Under the pieces are notes generated by a model, which saw only the letters and a list, made by a program, of their open reading frames with translations, was not told where the DNA came from and did not search any database. From assembly GCA_964390905.1 (NCBI GenBank), contig CAYMLO010000029.1:9629-73628 (forward strand): a stretch of 64,000 bases of DNA. Direction: 5' to 3'. Position numbers and translations under genes: made by a program. This stretch comes from JAFGLZ01 sp964390905 (GTDB lineage Bacteria > Planctomycetota > Phycisphaerae > UBA1845 > JAFGLZ01). Shown in pieces: positions 18,049-26,665 of the stretch. Within the stretch, counting starts at the first letter, position 1; each line of letters begins with the position of its first letter.

Positions 18049-19530
18049 TTACAGCTTACGACGGATGACGACGCCCGCAAACAGCGCGAACAGCACCATC
18101 CCCAACGGCATGACCAGTTCGCTGCCGCCGCCGCACTTGAACGCCGCCTCAATGTCCCAGTCGGCGTTCATCGTCAGGTACAGCACCGAGTTGGTATCCG
18201 TCACGACGTAGTTGCTGTCGTCCGGGTGGTTGGGGTCCCAGATGATCCAGTGCTTGAGCGACTTGCCGCTCAGCGGCTCGGCGATCAGCACGATCTCCGT
18301 GCCGTTGGTGTACCGGCACAGCCGGGCGTCCGCGGTATTGGGGTCGTTCGGATCGGGCACGTCCGGGTTGAGGTTGACCGTTCCCATATGCCCATTCGTG
18401 ATGGCCAGGTCGAGCAGGCGGGGGTTGTTGGGGTCGAACAGCCCGTCCCGGGCCTCGAAGTCGTCGTACACGACGTCGACCGGGAACCCGTTACCCCAAT
18501 TCTGGTAGTCCGAGGACCACGATGCCACGGCGCTGCGCCCCTCAGGGCAGTAGAACGTCATCGGGTCAGTGCTGCCGCTCCAGTACGGGCCGCAGAGTTC
18601 GCCGGTCAGCATCCACTCGCCGTCCCAGGCGTACTTGTCCCCTTGCCAGATGGCGCCCTTGATGAACTTGCCATTGGGGTCGCCGGGGTCGTAGTTCGGG
18701 TCCATTTCGAACTGCATCAACAACCAGAACCCGTCCCGCTCCCATTGGTCGATGTCGGTCCCCAGCCACTTGGTGTTGTCGAGGGCCGGGATGCGGTTGC
18801 TGCTTTCGGGGGGCTCGAGCCAGGTCGTGTCGTTGGGGTCGCAGTTGTTCGGGTCGGGGTCGTTGACAGCTTTGATGCCGTTCGGGTCGACCCAGATCCG
18901 CGTAAGGTTCCGCCAGTTGGTGCCGATCCCGGATTGCAGGTTGGAATGGAACGTGTGGAACTGGTGTCCCTTCCAATGATAGGACTGGTCCATCTTTCTG
19001 TAAGCGCAGTTGTGGAAGTCGATCTCGAAGCAGTACCCCTTCTGTCCGGATGGGTGGCCGTGCATCAGGATGGCGGCCTTGCCGCAGTCGTGGTTCGGGT
19101 CGGAGAAATCGTTGGGGCTCCCGGGGTAGAAGACCTGGCACATCATGTAGTGATTCGTCGTGTCGTCCCAGTACGTCTCGCTGGCGTTGGCGTCATGGAC
19201 GCCGTCATCGGGGGCCATGGCGGCGAAGGCGAACTGGGGAACCATCCACATCGGCTCACACCAGATCCGCATCGCGCCGTAGTTGGCGTCGAAGAACGCG
19301 GTCGTAGGGTTGGCTATGAGTGGCATGAACCACCACTGTGGGTTGTCGGACTCCCACCCGTAGTTCGCGTCATAGTTGGGGATCTGGGTCCAGTCGCAAG
19401 TCGCGAAGTTGGGGTTGTTATACGTGTTGAGGTCGCTGAAGTTGTCCCACCATTCGGCGACCGCCCTGCTGGGGGCGAGCAGACACGCCACGCCCACCAG
19501 GCACCATATAAGCGCAGACTGTTTTCGCAT
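18049..19530 (-). CDS. Secreted protein of unknown function with C-terminal sorting-type tail
   Basis: A 493-residue protein with a signal peptide (about 1-26, Ala-x-Ala before EWWDNF). The body is Asp-Pro-Asn- and aromatic-rich and resembles laminin G/concanavalin-type lectin proteins, with many Trp residues. Near the C-terminus comes a repeat-like segment similar to divergent InlB B-repeats (SGKSLKHWIIWDPNHP). The end has F-K-C-G-G-G, a hydrophobic stretch of about 18 residues and R-R-K-L. This tail is shared, with variation, by three other proteins in the window. AAGGAGGAGG precedes the start. A strong terminator follows, so it is probably monocistronic. Likely surface-exposed; function unknown. 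Confidence 0.7.
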   Translation of the reverse strand: MRKQSALIWCLVGVACLLAPSRAVAEWWDNFSDLNTYNNPNFATCDWTQIPNYDANYGWESDNPQWWFMPLIANPTTAFFDANYGAMRIWCEPMWMVPQFAFAAMAPDDGVHDANASETYWDDTTNHYMMCQVFYPGSPNDFSDPNHDCGKAAILMHGHPSGQKGYCFEIDFHNCAYRKMDQSYHWKGHQFHTFHSNLQSGIGTNWRNLTRIWVDPNGIKAVNDPDPNNCDPNDTTWLEPPESSNRIPALDNTKWLGTDIDQWERDGFWLLMQFEMDPNYDPGDPNGKFIKGAIWQGDKYAWDGEWMLTGELCGPYWSGSTDPMTFYCPEGRSAVASWSSDYQNWGNGFPVDVVYDDFEARDGLFDPNNPRLLDLAITNGHMGTVNLNPDVPDPNDPNTADARLCRYTNGTEIVLIAEPLSGKSLKHWIIWDPNHPDDSNYVVTDTNSVLYLTMNADWDIEAAFKCGGGSELVMPLGMVLFALFAGVVIRRKL

Positions 19531-20060
19531 GACCTCCTCCTTGTGCTTCGATCTGTAAAACAGACGTGAACGCAATCGTCCAACGCTTCCGGAATGCAGG
19601 GCAGCCGCAAGGAATTGACTTTTCCCCACCAATAGCTGCCCCCGATACCACCACTGCGCCCTATGATAGCGGCCTGGTTTGCCGAATGCAAGCCCAAAAC
19701 GCGGGGCTTTTCACCACGGACCTTCGGATATCCCCGATCTTGGGCCACTTCTGATACCCCGTTAAGTTAGTGACGCCTAAGATCTGGCGCGCGGCGAGGA
19801 CTTTCGCTGCTGGGGCGGGTTTTCCCCAGATTCTCTCTTGCTTCGGCGGGGGCGTCGGGTGTAGAATACGCACAAGTGGTGACGCTCACGTCCCACATCA
19901 GGTCGGTATTCAGCGAGGCCCCGGTCTCACCGATAGGTAAGGCAGGAAGGCCGGTACGGTCCTTGCAGCAGGCGAGCCAGGACGAAGTCGGTCCAGAAGG
20001 ATTCTGGGTGTGCGCGGCTTGTCTTCGTGAATCCGCGCCGCTGACAGGAGGATCTAAACC
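19531..20060. other. Long divergent intergenic region with leader of the pseudopilin gene
   Basis: The 530 bases between the minus-strand surface-protein gene and the plus-strand pseudopilin gene contain no gene I can support. A candidate promoter is listed at 19838-19867. Downstream of it about 190 bases of GC-rich, hairpin-prone leader precede the GTG start. I looked for known riboswitch and SRP-RNA signatures and found none. Confidence 0.5.
19838..19867 (+). promoter_or_regulatory. Possible promoter of the pseudopilin gene
   Basis: TTGCTT and TAGAAT (five of six matches at -10) are separated by 18 bases. If used, it would give a 5' leader of about 185 bases. Confidence 0.35.
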
Positions 20061-21140
20061 GTGTCATCTTGCTCTCGGTCGGCAACGGGTGGAAGGAGAG
20101 GGTTTACCCTGATCGAGCTGTTGGTCGTCGTTGCGATCATCGCGCTTCTCATCTCGATCTTACTGCCATCTCTGAACAGGGCTCGCGCGCAAGCGCGGAC
20201 GACGATGTGTCTGAGTCGCCTCTCGCAGCTCGTCAAGGCCTTCATCATGTACGCGGAGGACTACGAGGAGGTCTTCCCCTTTACGTCCACGATGCATGAC
20301 AGCTTCTCTTGGGGACCCAACACCATCGAGACCTGGATGGTGGACTGGGGTGATTACCAGTCTACCGAGGCGGTGACCTTCGCCAAGAACATCGCGCTGA
20401 ACAACCAGACCCAGTGGGACGAGCCGGAGCCTCTGAAGACCGGGACGCTCTTTTCGTACTCCCGGTTTGAGAGCATCTACCGGTGCCCCGACTTCGAGCG
20501 ACAGGCCAGCTCCGAACAGAACATGTTCAACTACACGCGGGCGGTCTGGGCGCGCTTCTGGAAGTTGGCCATCGAGTTTCAGATCGAAGGGGGGGTTGCG
20601 GAGAGCAACTGGGGCGACGTGCGGGGCCCCATCATGAAGACGGCGCAGCTCCACAATCCGACGCGGTTGCCGATGATCCTGGATGAACATTGGGAGCGCC
20701 ACGTGGGGACGGCGGGGAACCTCGGCGACAACGGCTCGGCCTACAACGCCGGCGACTACGGCTTCTTCGCCGACAACATTATCGCCCTGTCACACGGCTC
20801 ACCGACCTCGTGCAGGTATCACGACTACGACATTGACTATCGGCACAACTACTACTACGAGTCGTTCCTGTGGCCGCGCGGGGGCATCGCGTGCTACGAC
20901 GGCCACGCCGAGCTTGCCCGCGATCCCTGGCCGTCCTACGAGCTCGGTAAGAGCGAGCGGAACGAGCGATGGGACGGGAAGGAGCAGTGGCGCCTGGCCA
21001 GCATGGGCGGCCGGGAATACGACGAGGTCTGGGCCATCATGGAGTATATGCAGCATCTGATCTACGCCCAGCGGGGATTCGACCCGGTCGAGCGCTTCAG
21101 CAATCAGTACGCCGTGGTGCCTTGGGGCGTGCCCGAATAA
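20061..21140 (+). CDS. Type II/IV pseudopilin-like protein with prepilin signal
   Basis: A 359-residue protein with a class III prepilin signal: GRRG, then Phe-Thr-Leu-Ile-Glu with Glu at +5 of the mature protein (residue 19) and a long hydrophobic helix. The rest is a globular domain rich in aromatic and acidic residues, including CYDGHAELA near residue 280. That is similar to the H-x9-DG tail of the abundant planctomycete pseudopilins. Translation starts at GTG, with AGGAGG about eight bases upstream. No secretion or pilus machinery gene is nearby, so it is an orphan. It should be processed by a prepilin peptidase and inserted in the inner membrane. Confidence 0.85.
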   Translation: MSSCSRSATGGRRGFTLIELLVVVAIIALLISILLPSLNRARAQARTTMCLSRLSQLVKAFIMYAEDYEEVFPFTSTMHDSFSWGPNTIETWMVDWGDYQSTEAVTFAKNIALNNQTQWDEPEPLKTGTLFSYSRFESIYRCPDFERQASSEQNMFNYTRAVWARFWKLAIEFQIEGGVAESNWGDVRGPIMKTAQLHNPTRLPMILDEHWERHVGTAGNLGDNGSAYNAGDYGFFADNIIALSHGSPTSCRYHDYDIDYRHNYYYESFLWPRGGIACYDGHAELARDPWPSYELGKSERNERWDGKEQWRLASMGGREYDEVWAIMEYMQHLIYAQRGFDPVERFSNQYAVVPWGVPE

Positions 21141-21159
21141 GGTCGGGTCGCCCACGTCA

Positions 21160-21188
21160 GCCCTCTGCGCTCTTGCCAAACAGAGGGC
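21160..21188. terminator. Hairpin between convergent genes
   Basis: GCCCTCTG and CAGAGGGC form a perfect eight-base stem with a 13-base loop, 20 bases after the pseudopilin gene and about 95 bases before the 3' end of prfA. There is no T-run on either side, so terminator function is uncertain. Confidence 0.35.
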
Positions 21189-21281
21189 GCACACCGAACT
21201 GGAAACCCTCCTGAGAGCCAAGTGCAAGGGGTATCCGCGCCGCTGTTGATCCGTTGCGCGGTCTCAGCCGGCGCGCGAGGA

Positions 21282-22388
21282 TTACGCCTCTAGTCCCAGA
21301 TTCTTGAGCCGTTGTTCCTTGTCGTGGGTCTTCAGGGCTTCGACCAGGTCATCCAAGTCGCCTTGGATCACGCGGTCGAGCGTGAAGTTCTGCCCGATGC
21401 GATGGTCGCTGCATCGGTTCTGCGGGAAGTTGTAGGTGCGGATCCGCTCGCTGCGGTCGCCCGAGCCGATCATCGTCCGACGGGCGCTGTCCCGCTCGGC
21501 CCGGTCCTGCTGGATGTGGAGGTCATACACCCTGGACATGAGGATCCGCCGCGCCTTGGCGCGGTTCTTGTGCTGACTCTTCTCGTCTCGCATCGAGACG
21601 GTGATGCCGGTCGGGGCATGCTCGAGCTTGATCGCCGAGCTGACCTTGTTGACGTTCTGCCCGCCGGGGCCGCCCGCGCGGCTGACGTGCTCGACGACGT
21701 CCTTCTCCCAGTCGATTTCCACCTCCACCTCTTTCGGCTCGGGCAGGACGGCGACCGTGGCGGCGGACGTGTGGATTCGGCCCTGCGCCTCGGTGTCGGG
21801 CACGCGCTGGACGCGGTGGCCGCCCGCTTCGTAGCCCAGGTCGGCATAGACGCCGGCGCCTTTGAAGTTGAGGACGATCTCGCGGAACCCCCCCATGTCG
21901 GTGGGCGAGGCGTCGAGCACTTCGTATTTGTACCCCTTGGCCTGGGCGAAGCGGATGTACATCTCGTAGAGATCGCGTGCGAACAGGGACGCTTCCTCGC
22001 CGCCGGTGCCCGCGCGGATCTCCATGATGATCGAGTCGACGTTGGCCTCTTCGCCCATCACAACGATGCCCTTGAGGTCCTCCATGGCCGCCGCCGCTCG
22101 GGCCTCCAACTCGGAGAGCTCCTCTCGGGCCAGTTGCTTTAGCTCTCCGTCTGCCTGCGGATCGTCCAGGATGCTCTGGGCCTCGTCGATCTGCGCGCGA
22201 ATCTGCCGGTAGGCCTGGTAGGGCTCGACCATTCGCCTCAGCGACCCCTCTTCCTTGCTCAGCTCGACGATCTTGACCGCATCCGTGGCGATCTCCGGGC
22301 GGTTCATTTGCTCGACCAGGTCCTGATGGCGACGCGCGATCTCGTCCAGTCGGGCCAGGAGGGCAGCTTCTGGGGAGGCATCGGTCAT
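21282..22388 (-). CDS. prfA: Peptide chain release factor 1
   Basis: A 368-residue class I release factor that ends translation at UAA and UAG. The GGQ motif (GPGGQNVNK), which positions water for peptidyl-tRNA hydrolysis, is present. The stop-codon-reading Pro-x-Thr signature appears as P-D-T just before EAQGRIHTSAATVAVLPE, which marks RF1 rather than RF2. The start was put at MTDAS, giving normal family length; a 26-codon upstream extension has no RF1 similarity. It lies 105 bases downstream of rpmE on the same strand, a gene order common in bacteria, and may share its promoter. Confidence 0.97.
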   Translation of the reverse strand: MTDASPEAALLARLDEIARRHQDLVEQMNRPEIATDAVKIVELSKEEGSLRRMVEPYQAYRQIRAQIDEAQSILDDPQADGELKQLAREELSELEARAAAAMEDLKGIVVMGEEANVDSIIMEIRAGTGGEEASLFARDLYEMYIRFAQAKGYKYEVLDASPTDMGGFREIVLNFKGAGVYADLGYEAGGHRVQRVPDTEAQGRIHTSAATVAVLPEPKEVEVEIDWEKDVVEHVSRAGGPGGQNVNKVSSAIKLEHAPTGITVSMRDEKSQHKNRAKARRILMSRVYDLHIQQDRAERDSARRTMIGSGDRSERIRTYNFPQNRCSDHRIGQNFTLDRVIQGDLDDLVEALKTHDKEQRLKNLGLEA

Positions 22389-22493
22389 CGTGACGACCCC
22401 TTGGATTCCGGGACAACAGCTCGGGACCCAAAAGAAACACGCCGCACTATCCGATCGGACGGACACCCGCGGCGTGACGAAGGACGGTTGACG

Positions 22494-22742
22494 CTAAGCG
22501 CTGGTCTGTTTGGATTTGCTGGGCTGTTCCGGCTTTCGGAAGTAGTCGCCGCCAAACTTCTTCTGGAACTTCTCGACGCGGCCGGCGGTGTCGACGAACT
22601 TCTGCTTGCCCGTGTAGAACGGATGGCAGGCCGAGCAGATCTCCACCGTCAGTTCCTCGAGCGTCGCCCGTGTCGTGAACGTGTTGCCGCAGCCGCACGT
22701 CACCTTACATTCCACGTACTTGGGATGAATGCCGTCTTTCAT
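22494..22742 (-). CDS. rpmE: 50S ribosomal protein L31
   Basis: An 82-residue ribosomal protein L31 of the zinc-binding type. The Cys set is present (C-x-C-x-C near the N-terminus, then CSACHPFYTGKQKFVDTAGRVEKF). GAGGTGA stands six bases before the ATG and a TATAAT box lies about 30 bases upstream. The C-terminal tail is slightly longer than usual. It probably forms a transcription unit with prfA. Confidence 0.97.
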   Translation of the reverse strand: MKDGIHPKYVECKVTCGCGNTFTTRATLEELTVEICSACHPFYTGKQKFVDTAGRVEKFQKKFGGDYFRKPEQPSKSKQTSA

Positions 22743-22770
22743 GTCACGTCACCTCATGTCAGAACACCGC

Positions 22771-22798
22771 ATTATAGCAGCCTTCGCTCCGGATGCAA
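22771..22798 (-). promoter_or_regulatory. Promoter of rpmE-prfA
   Basis: A consensus TATAAT box (plus-strand 22771-22776) with TTGCAT 16 bases upstream sits about 28 bases before the rpmE start codon. The -10 is perfect and the -35 weak. Confidence 0.55.
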
Positions 22799-22843
22799 AT
22801 ACCTTGCAGGGCCCGGCCGAATGGTGGAATCGTCGCGGCGCGA

Positions 22844-23842
22844 TTACCACTCACCGTTCATCTCGAGCACGACCTTGCCGGTCTGGCCGGAGGCGAACGC
22901 TTCGAATGCCTTCGGCGCCTCTTCGAAGGGGAATCGGTGCGTCACGAGCTTTTCGACCGGCAGGCCGGCGCGGTACAGGTCGATCATCGGTGCGAAATCG
23001 GCGGGTTGGTAGTACCAGCTTCCCTGGACCGTCAGGTCCTTGCGGATGAGGGTGCTGCCGAGGTCGAAGGCGGCCGCCGCGTTCTCTCCCACGGCCATGA
23101 CCGTCCCGCCGGGGGCTGTCCATGCGAGCGCTTGCTGGAGCGTGGCGTTCTTGCCGACGCACTCGATGACGACCTGCGGTCCACGGGCACAGCGGTCCGC
23201 CAGCCAGTCGTCGAGGTCGTCGGCCGTCGGGTCGCGGCACTCGGCGCCGAGTTCCGTGGCCAGCTTGCGCCGGGCGGGCAGCGGATCCAGTCCCAGGACG
23301 CGGGCGCCTTCGTGGACCTGCACGAGCACGTTGCCCAACCCGATCGGGCCTAAGCCGATGACCAGCACGATCTTGTCCGTCGTCTCGCCCAGTCTTCGGG
23401 CGACCCGGAAGGGGACCCCCAGCCCGTCGCCGCTGAGCAAGACGGCCGCGGCCCAGTCGCACGTGACGTCGCCGGGGAACACGCGGATCGATCGGATCGG
23501 CCGGGCGATGAACTCGGCGTGGGCGTTGCTCCACCCGCGCCAATGGCTGCAGTAGGTGTCCTGGCCCCGGGCACAGTATTCGCATGCCCCGCAACCGACG
23601 ACGGCCGTCACGCCGACCCGCTTGCCGATCAGCGATTCGTCAGGGGCCTCGACCACCAGGCCGGCCACCTCGTGTCCGCCGTTGCCGTCGCTGGGGTCGT
23701 CAGATCGGTACAGACCCATCTCACTGCCACAGATCCCGCTCCCGCGGACGGCGACGATCACGGGCGCTTCGTCGGTCGGCTCAGGACGATCGACGTCGAC
23801 GACCTCGACGCGTTGGCGGCCCAACGTCCTGAGCAGTCGCAT
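22844..23842 (-). CDS. Zinc-dependent alcohol dehydrogenase (MDR family)
   Basis: A 332-residue medium-chain dehydrogenase that oxidises a sugar alcohol or other secondary alcohol with NAD(P). Catalytic zinc ligands are Cys38 (GICGSE) and His57-Glu58. The structural zinc site is Cys84, Cys87, Cys90 and Cys98. The nucleotide-binding motif GLGPIGLG follows. The overall pattern is close to sorbitol/threonine dehydrogenase-like enzymes. It is slightly short at the N-terminus compared with typical 345-residue members but complete in motifs. It lies 30 bases upstream of the 3' end of the VWA gene. Substrate unknown. Confidence 0.9.
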   Translation of the reverse strand: MRLLRTLGRQRVEVVDVDRPEPTDEAPVIVAVRGSGICGSEMGLYRSDDPSDGNGGHEVAGLVVEAPDESLIGKRVGVTAVVGCGACEYCARGQDTYCSHWRGWSNAHAEFIARPIRSIRVFPGDVTCDWAAAVLLSGDGLGVPFRVARRLGETTDKIVLVIGLGPIGLGNVLVQVHEGARVLGLDPLPARRKLATELGAECRDPTADDLDDWLADRCARGPQVVIECVGKNATLQQALAWTAPGGTVMAVGENAAAAFDLGSTLIRKDLTVQGSWYYQPADFAPMIDLYRAGLPVEKLVTHRFPFEEAPKAFEAFASGQTGKVVLEMNGEW

Positions 23843-23872
23843 GGTGGTTTCCTCGCTTCTCGAGTCGGCCAG

Positions 23873-26533
23873 TCAGCTCAGCTGCCAGTATCGGCGCAGC
23901 AGCCACTCGCCCGTCACCAACAGGACGAACAGCCCGAACGCCACGCCCATCTTCAGATGTCTTCGGAAACTGTCGGCGCCCGTGAAGATTGCATATTCGG
24001 TGGCCTGCTGTGGGTCTTGGGACTTGGTCTCATACCGACGGGCCAGTCTGGCGACCAGGTCGTTCAGCCCGGGCAGCCTGAGGTACTCGCCCCCTCCTGA
24101 CGCGGCCATTTTGGTCAACCGGTCCGTGTCCAGGCTGAGCTTCTCGAACTCCGCGCTCGGCCGACCCAGCGTGAAATCGATCGTGTCCTTGCCCAGCACG
24201 GCCTGTTGCTTGCGGGCGGTCACCTCAATCTGGTGTTCGCCCGGTAGCGTCGGTTCATAAGAGACCTGATAGACCCCGACCCGCTCCTCACGGCGGGCCA
24301 GCGCCAATTCCTTGACGTCGCCGTCCGGTCCCTTGATGGCGGCCGAGACGCCTGCGAAGTTGTAGGCCTGCCCCTCCTCGTCACGGACCTTGGCGGTGAT
24401 CTCCACCCGCTCGCCGGGATGGTAGAAGCTCTTGGTGATCTGGACCTGGACGCCGGCCTCGGCGCTTCGTTCCTTCAGCTCGCTGTTGGCCAGCCAGCGC
24501 ATCGTCTGGCCCCAGAACCGATGGTAGGGTGACTCCATCCCCAGGGCGCGGCGGAACATGTACCACCGCCACGTCGTGTCGGCCGCGAAGACCCCCGTGC
24601 GACCCGATCCGTACGACTGAACCGCCATGACGATCAGGGGCTTGTCGTTCCGCTGGCGCGACGGGTGTTCGGCCAGGACGGCCGCGCCCGGCTTGGCTGC
24701 GTCCACGACGACACAGCCCTGCAGGGGTGGCAAGGTCCCGGAGGCCTGCGTCGTCGTGCCGACGGCTCCGAAGAAGGGCGCGAGCCCCGCGAAGATCGGG
24801 TGGGCCTTTCCCTCGGCCGTCAGACGCGGTACGAACGGCGTTGCCTCCTGACGGTACTTGCTTCGCTGCCCGACGGTCACGGGGAGCATCTGTTCGATGA
24901 CGGTGCCCCCGTAGCCGCCCGGTCCCAGCGTGGCCGTGCCGCCGATCATCAGCAGGCCCTTGCCTGATCGGACCGCCTCGGCCAGTAGTTCCATCTGCTC
25001 CTTGGACACGTAGCTTCGGTCCAGGTCGCCGATGATGAACACGTCGAAGGCCTTGAACGCCTCGGCCGTCTTCGGGAAACCCGACACCGGCTTGCCGCCC
25101 ACCGTCCCGCCAGCCGTGAACATCGGCGGACGGACCAGGATCAGCGTCGCCAGCTCCAGGTTCGGGTCCGTACCCAGGTACCGTCGCAGGAACTTGAACT
25201 CCGGCCGGACCGCGCCCTCGATGTACAGCACCTTGATCTGCGGGTCGGTCACCAGCAGGCGGACGTCGTGGGCGTTGTTCTCGCTGATCAGCTCGGCCGG
25301 GTCGACCGGGACGGAGATGGTCAGCTTCTTCCGCCCGGTGGTGGTGGGCGTGTATGACAGGTTGACGCCCTGGATCTTCTGCGTGTCGGACAGCACGAGC
25401 GTCTGTTTATCGAGCTGCTGAGGGCCGTCCTTCAGGAGGACCTCGATCGTCCGATTGGCCAGTCCCTCGCTGGCGATGTGGGCCTTGATCGCACAGACGT
25501 TGTTCGCCACCGTTTCGTCGGGCGCGTCGACGGCGGCGATGCTTATGTCCTGCAGCTTGTCGGAGCGCGTCTCCTCGGTGCCTACGCCAATGGTGAACAA
25601 CGGCACGCCCAGGGCCTTGGCGGCCTGGACCGGGTCCCCCGGGCCGTTGTGGTTGCCGTCGGTCAGGAGGCAGATGGCGTAGATGTCCGGGCTGGGATGT
25701 CGGGCGACGGCCTCCTGGATGGCGAGGGTCAGGTTCGTGGCGTCGCCCTCGGGCTGCCGGCTGAGCAGGTCGTCGATGCCCTCCACTGCCCGGAGGGCTG
25801 CATCGAACAGGTAGTACTTGGGGGTGAATCGTCGCTCCGCCTCGGGCGCGCCCACCTGGCAGGTCTCGACGACATCCTCGTACCGGGTTGGCGCGTTCTT
25901 GGCGTCCTGGACGCTCATCGATTTCGACCCGTCAATCAGCATCAGCAGCAATGGCTTTCTGACCCCGGTCGGCAGGACGGCCAAAACGGGCCGGAACAGC
26001 AACGCCAGTAGTACGATGATCGCCAGCGAGCGCAACGTCATCAGCGCAGCGACCCGACCGGCGCCGAGGAAGCGATACACCACCTGATAGAACACCGCCA
26101 CGGTGCTGATGCAAAGCGCGACGACGACGGGGGCCATCAGCTCGGGCTGTCGCAGCCCGCCGACGAAGGCGGCTGCGTCCATCCCGATCAGCACCGCCGT
26201 CGACAGGCCCATCGACAGGAGCGACGCCAGGTCGGACCGCCGCCAAATCGCCAGCACCAGCCAGGCCCACAACACCGCGGCGTTGACGATCACCCCACCG
26301 AAGACCAGGAACCCGGTGCTCGCACCTGCCGCTGCCCCCACCATCACCCCAACGACCAAGGCCGAGATCGCGATGGCCGCACTCGTCATGAGCGCCGCCG
26401 CCCTCCCGAACTGGCGGTCCCGAACCGCGGCTGCGATGACCCGGCCCGCCAGCGCCAAGAGGACCGCGCCGACGGCGATGAGCATCAAATCGCCGCGGAA
26501 GTCACGTTGGAAGGTCAGTCGGAATCGTTCCAT
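23873..26533 (-). CDS. Membrane protein with VWA and glutamine-amidotransferase-like domains
   Basis: An 886-residue membrane protein. The first about 190 residues hold some six membrane segments. A VWA-like domain follows, with the DGSKSM MIDAS start and LLTDGNHNG. A beta-rich segment then leads to a class I glutamine-amidotransferase-like fold (FDVFIIGDLDR...GLLMIGGTATLGPGGYGG), without the catalytic Cys. After an Ig-like domain (GERVEITAKVRD) there is a C-terminal membrane segment. This arrangement matches the large periplasmic VWA/DUF1355-like proteins of planctomycetes and relatives, often near MoxR/aerotolerance genes, which are absent here. Start chosen at MERFRL, where GAGAAG precedes. 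Function unknown. Confidence 0.8.
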   Translation of the reverse strand: MERFRLTFQRDFRGDLMLIAVGAVLLALAGRVIAAAVRDRQFGRAAALMTSAAIAISALVVGVMVGAAAGASTGFLVFGGVIVNAAVLWAWLVLAIWRRSDLASLLSMGLSTAVLIGMDAAAFVGGLRQPELMAPVVVALCISTVAVFYQVVYRFLGAGRVAALMTLRSLAIIVLLALLFRPVLAVLPTGVRKPLLLMLIDGSKSMSVQDAKNAPTRYEDVVETCQVGAPEAERRFTPKYYLFDAALRAVEGIDDLLSRQPEGDATNLTLAIQEAVARHPSPDIYAICLLTDGNHNGPGDPVQAAKALGVPLFTIGVGTEETRSDKLQDISIAAVDAPDETVANNVCAIKAHIASEGLANRTIEVLLKDGPQQLDKQTLVLSDTQKIQGVNLSYTPTTTGRKKLTISVPVDPAELISENNAHDVRLLVTDPQIKVLYIEGAVRPEFKFLRRYLGTDPNLELATLILVRPPMFTAGGTVGGKPVSGFPKTAEAFKAFDVFIIGDLDRSYVSKEQMELLAEAVRSGKGLLMIGGTATLGPGGYGGTVIEQMLPVTVGQRSKYRQEATPFVPRLTAEGKAHPIFAGLAPFFGAVGTTTQASGTLPPLQGCVVVDAAKPGAAVLAEHPSRQRNDKPLIVMAVQSYGSGRTGVFAADTTWRWYMFRRALGMESPYHRFWGQTMRWLANSELKERSAEAGVQVQITKSFYHPGERVEITAKVRDEEGQAYNFAGVSAAIKGPDGDVKELALARREERVGVYQVSYEPTLPGEHQIEVTARKQQAVLGKDTIDFTLGRPSAEFEKLSLDTDRLTKMAASGGGEYLRLPGLNDLVARLARRYETKSQDPQQATEYAIFTGADSFRRHLKMGVAFGLFVLLVTGEWLLRRYWQLS

Positions 26534-26665
26534 CTGGACTTCTCGTTGCGGGCTGAAGGACCGATGTTGGGCATCGGCCCTTCTCGGTACGGACACACAC
26601 CATAACCTGTCGGCAGGTCGGAGAAAAGCGTCGTGGTCGCCGCACGTATCGGAGCGTACGATTTC

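Noticed and set aside
19940..19990. SRP-RNA-like GGAAGG and GCAGCAGG pattern upstream of the pseudopilin gene
   Set aside because: The conserved tetraloop stem (GGTCAGG, GGAAGG and AGCAGCC in order) is not present, and no closing helix was found.
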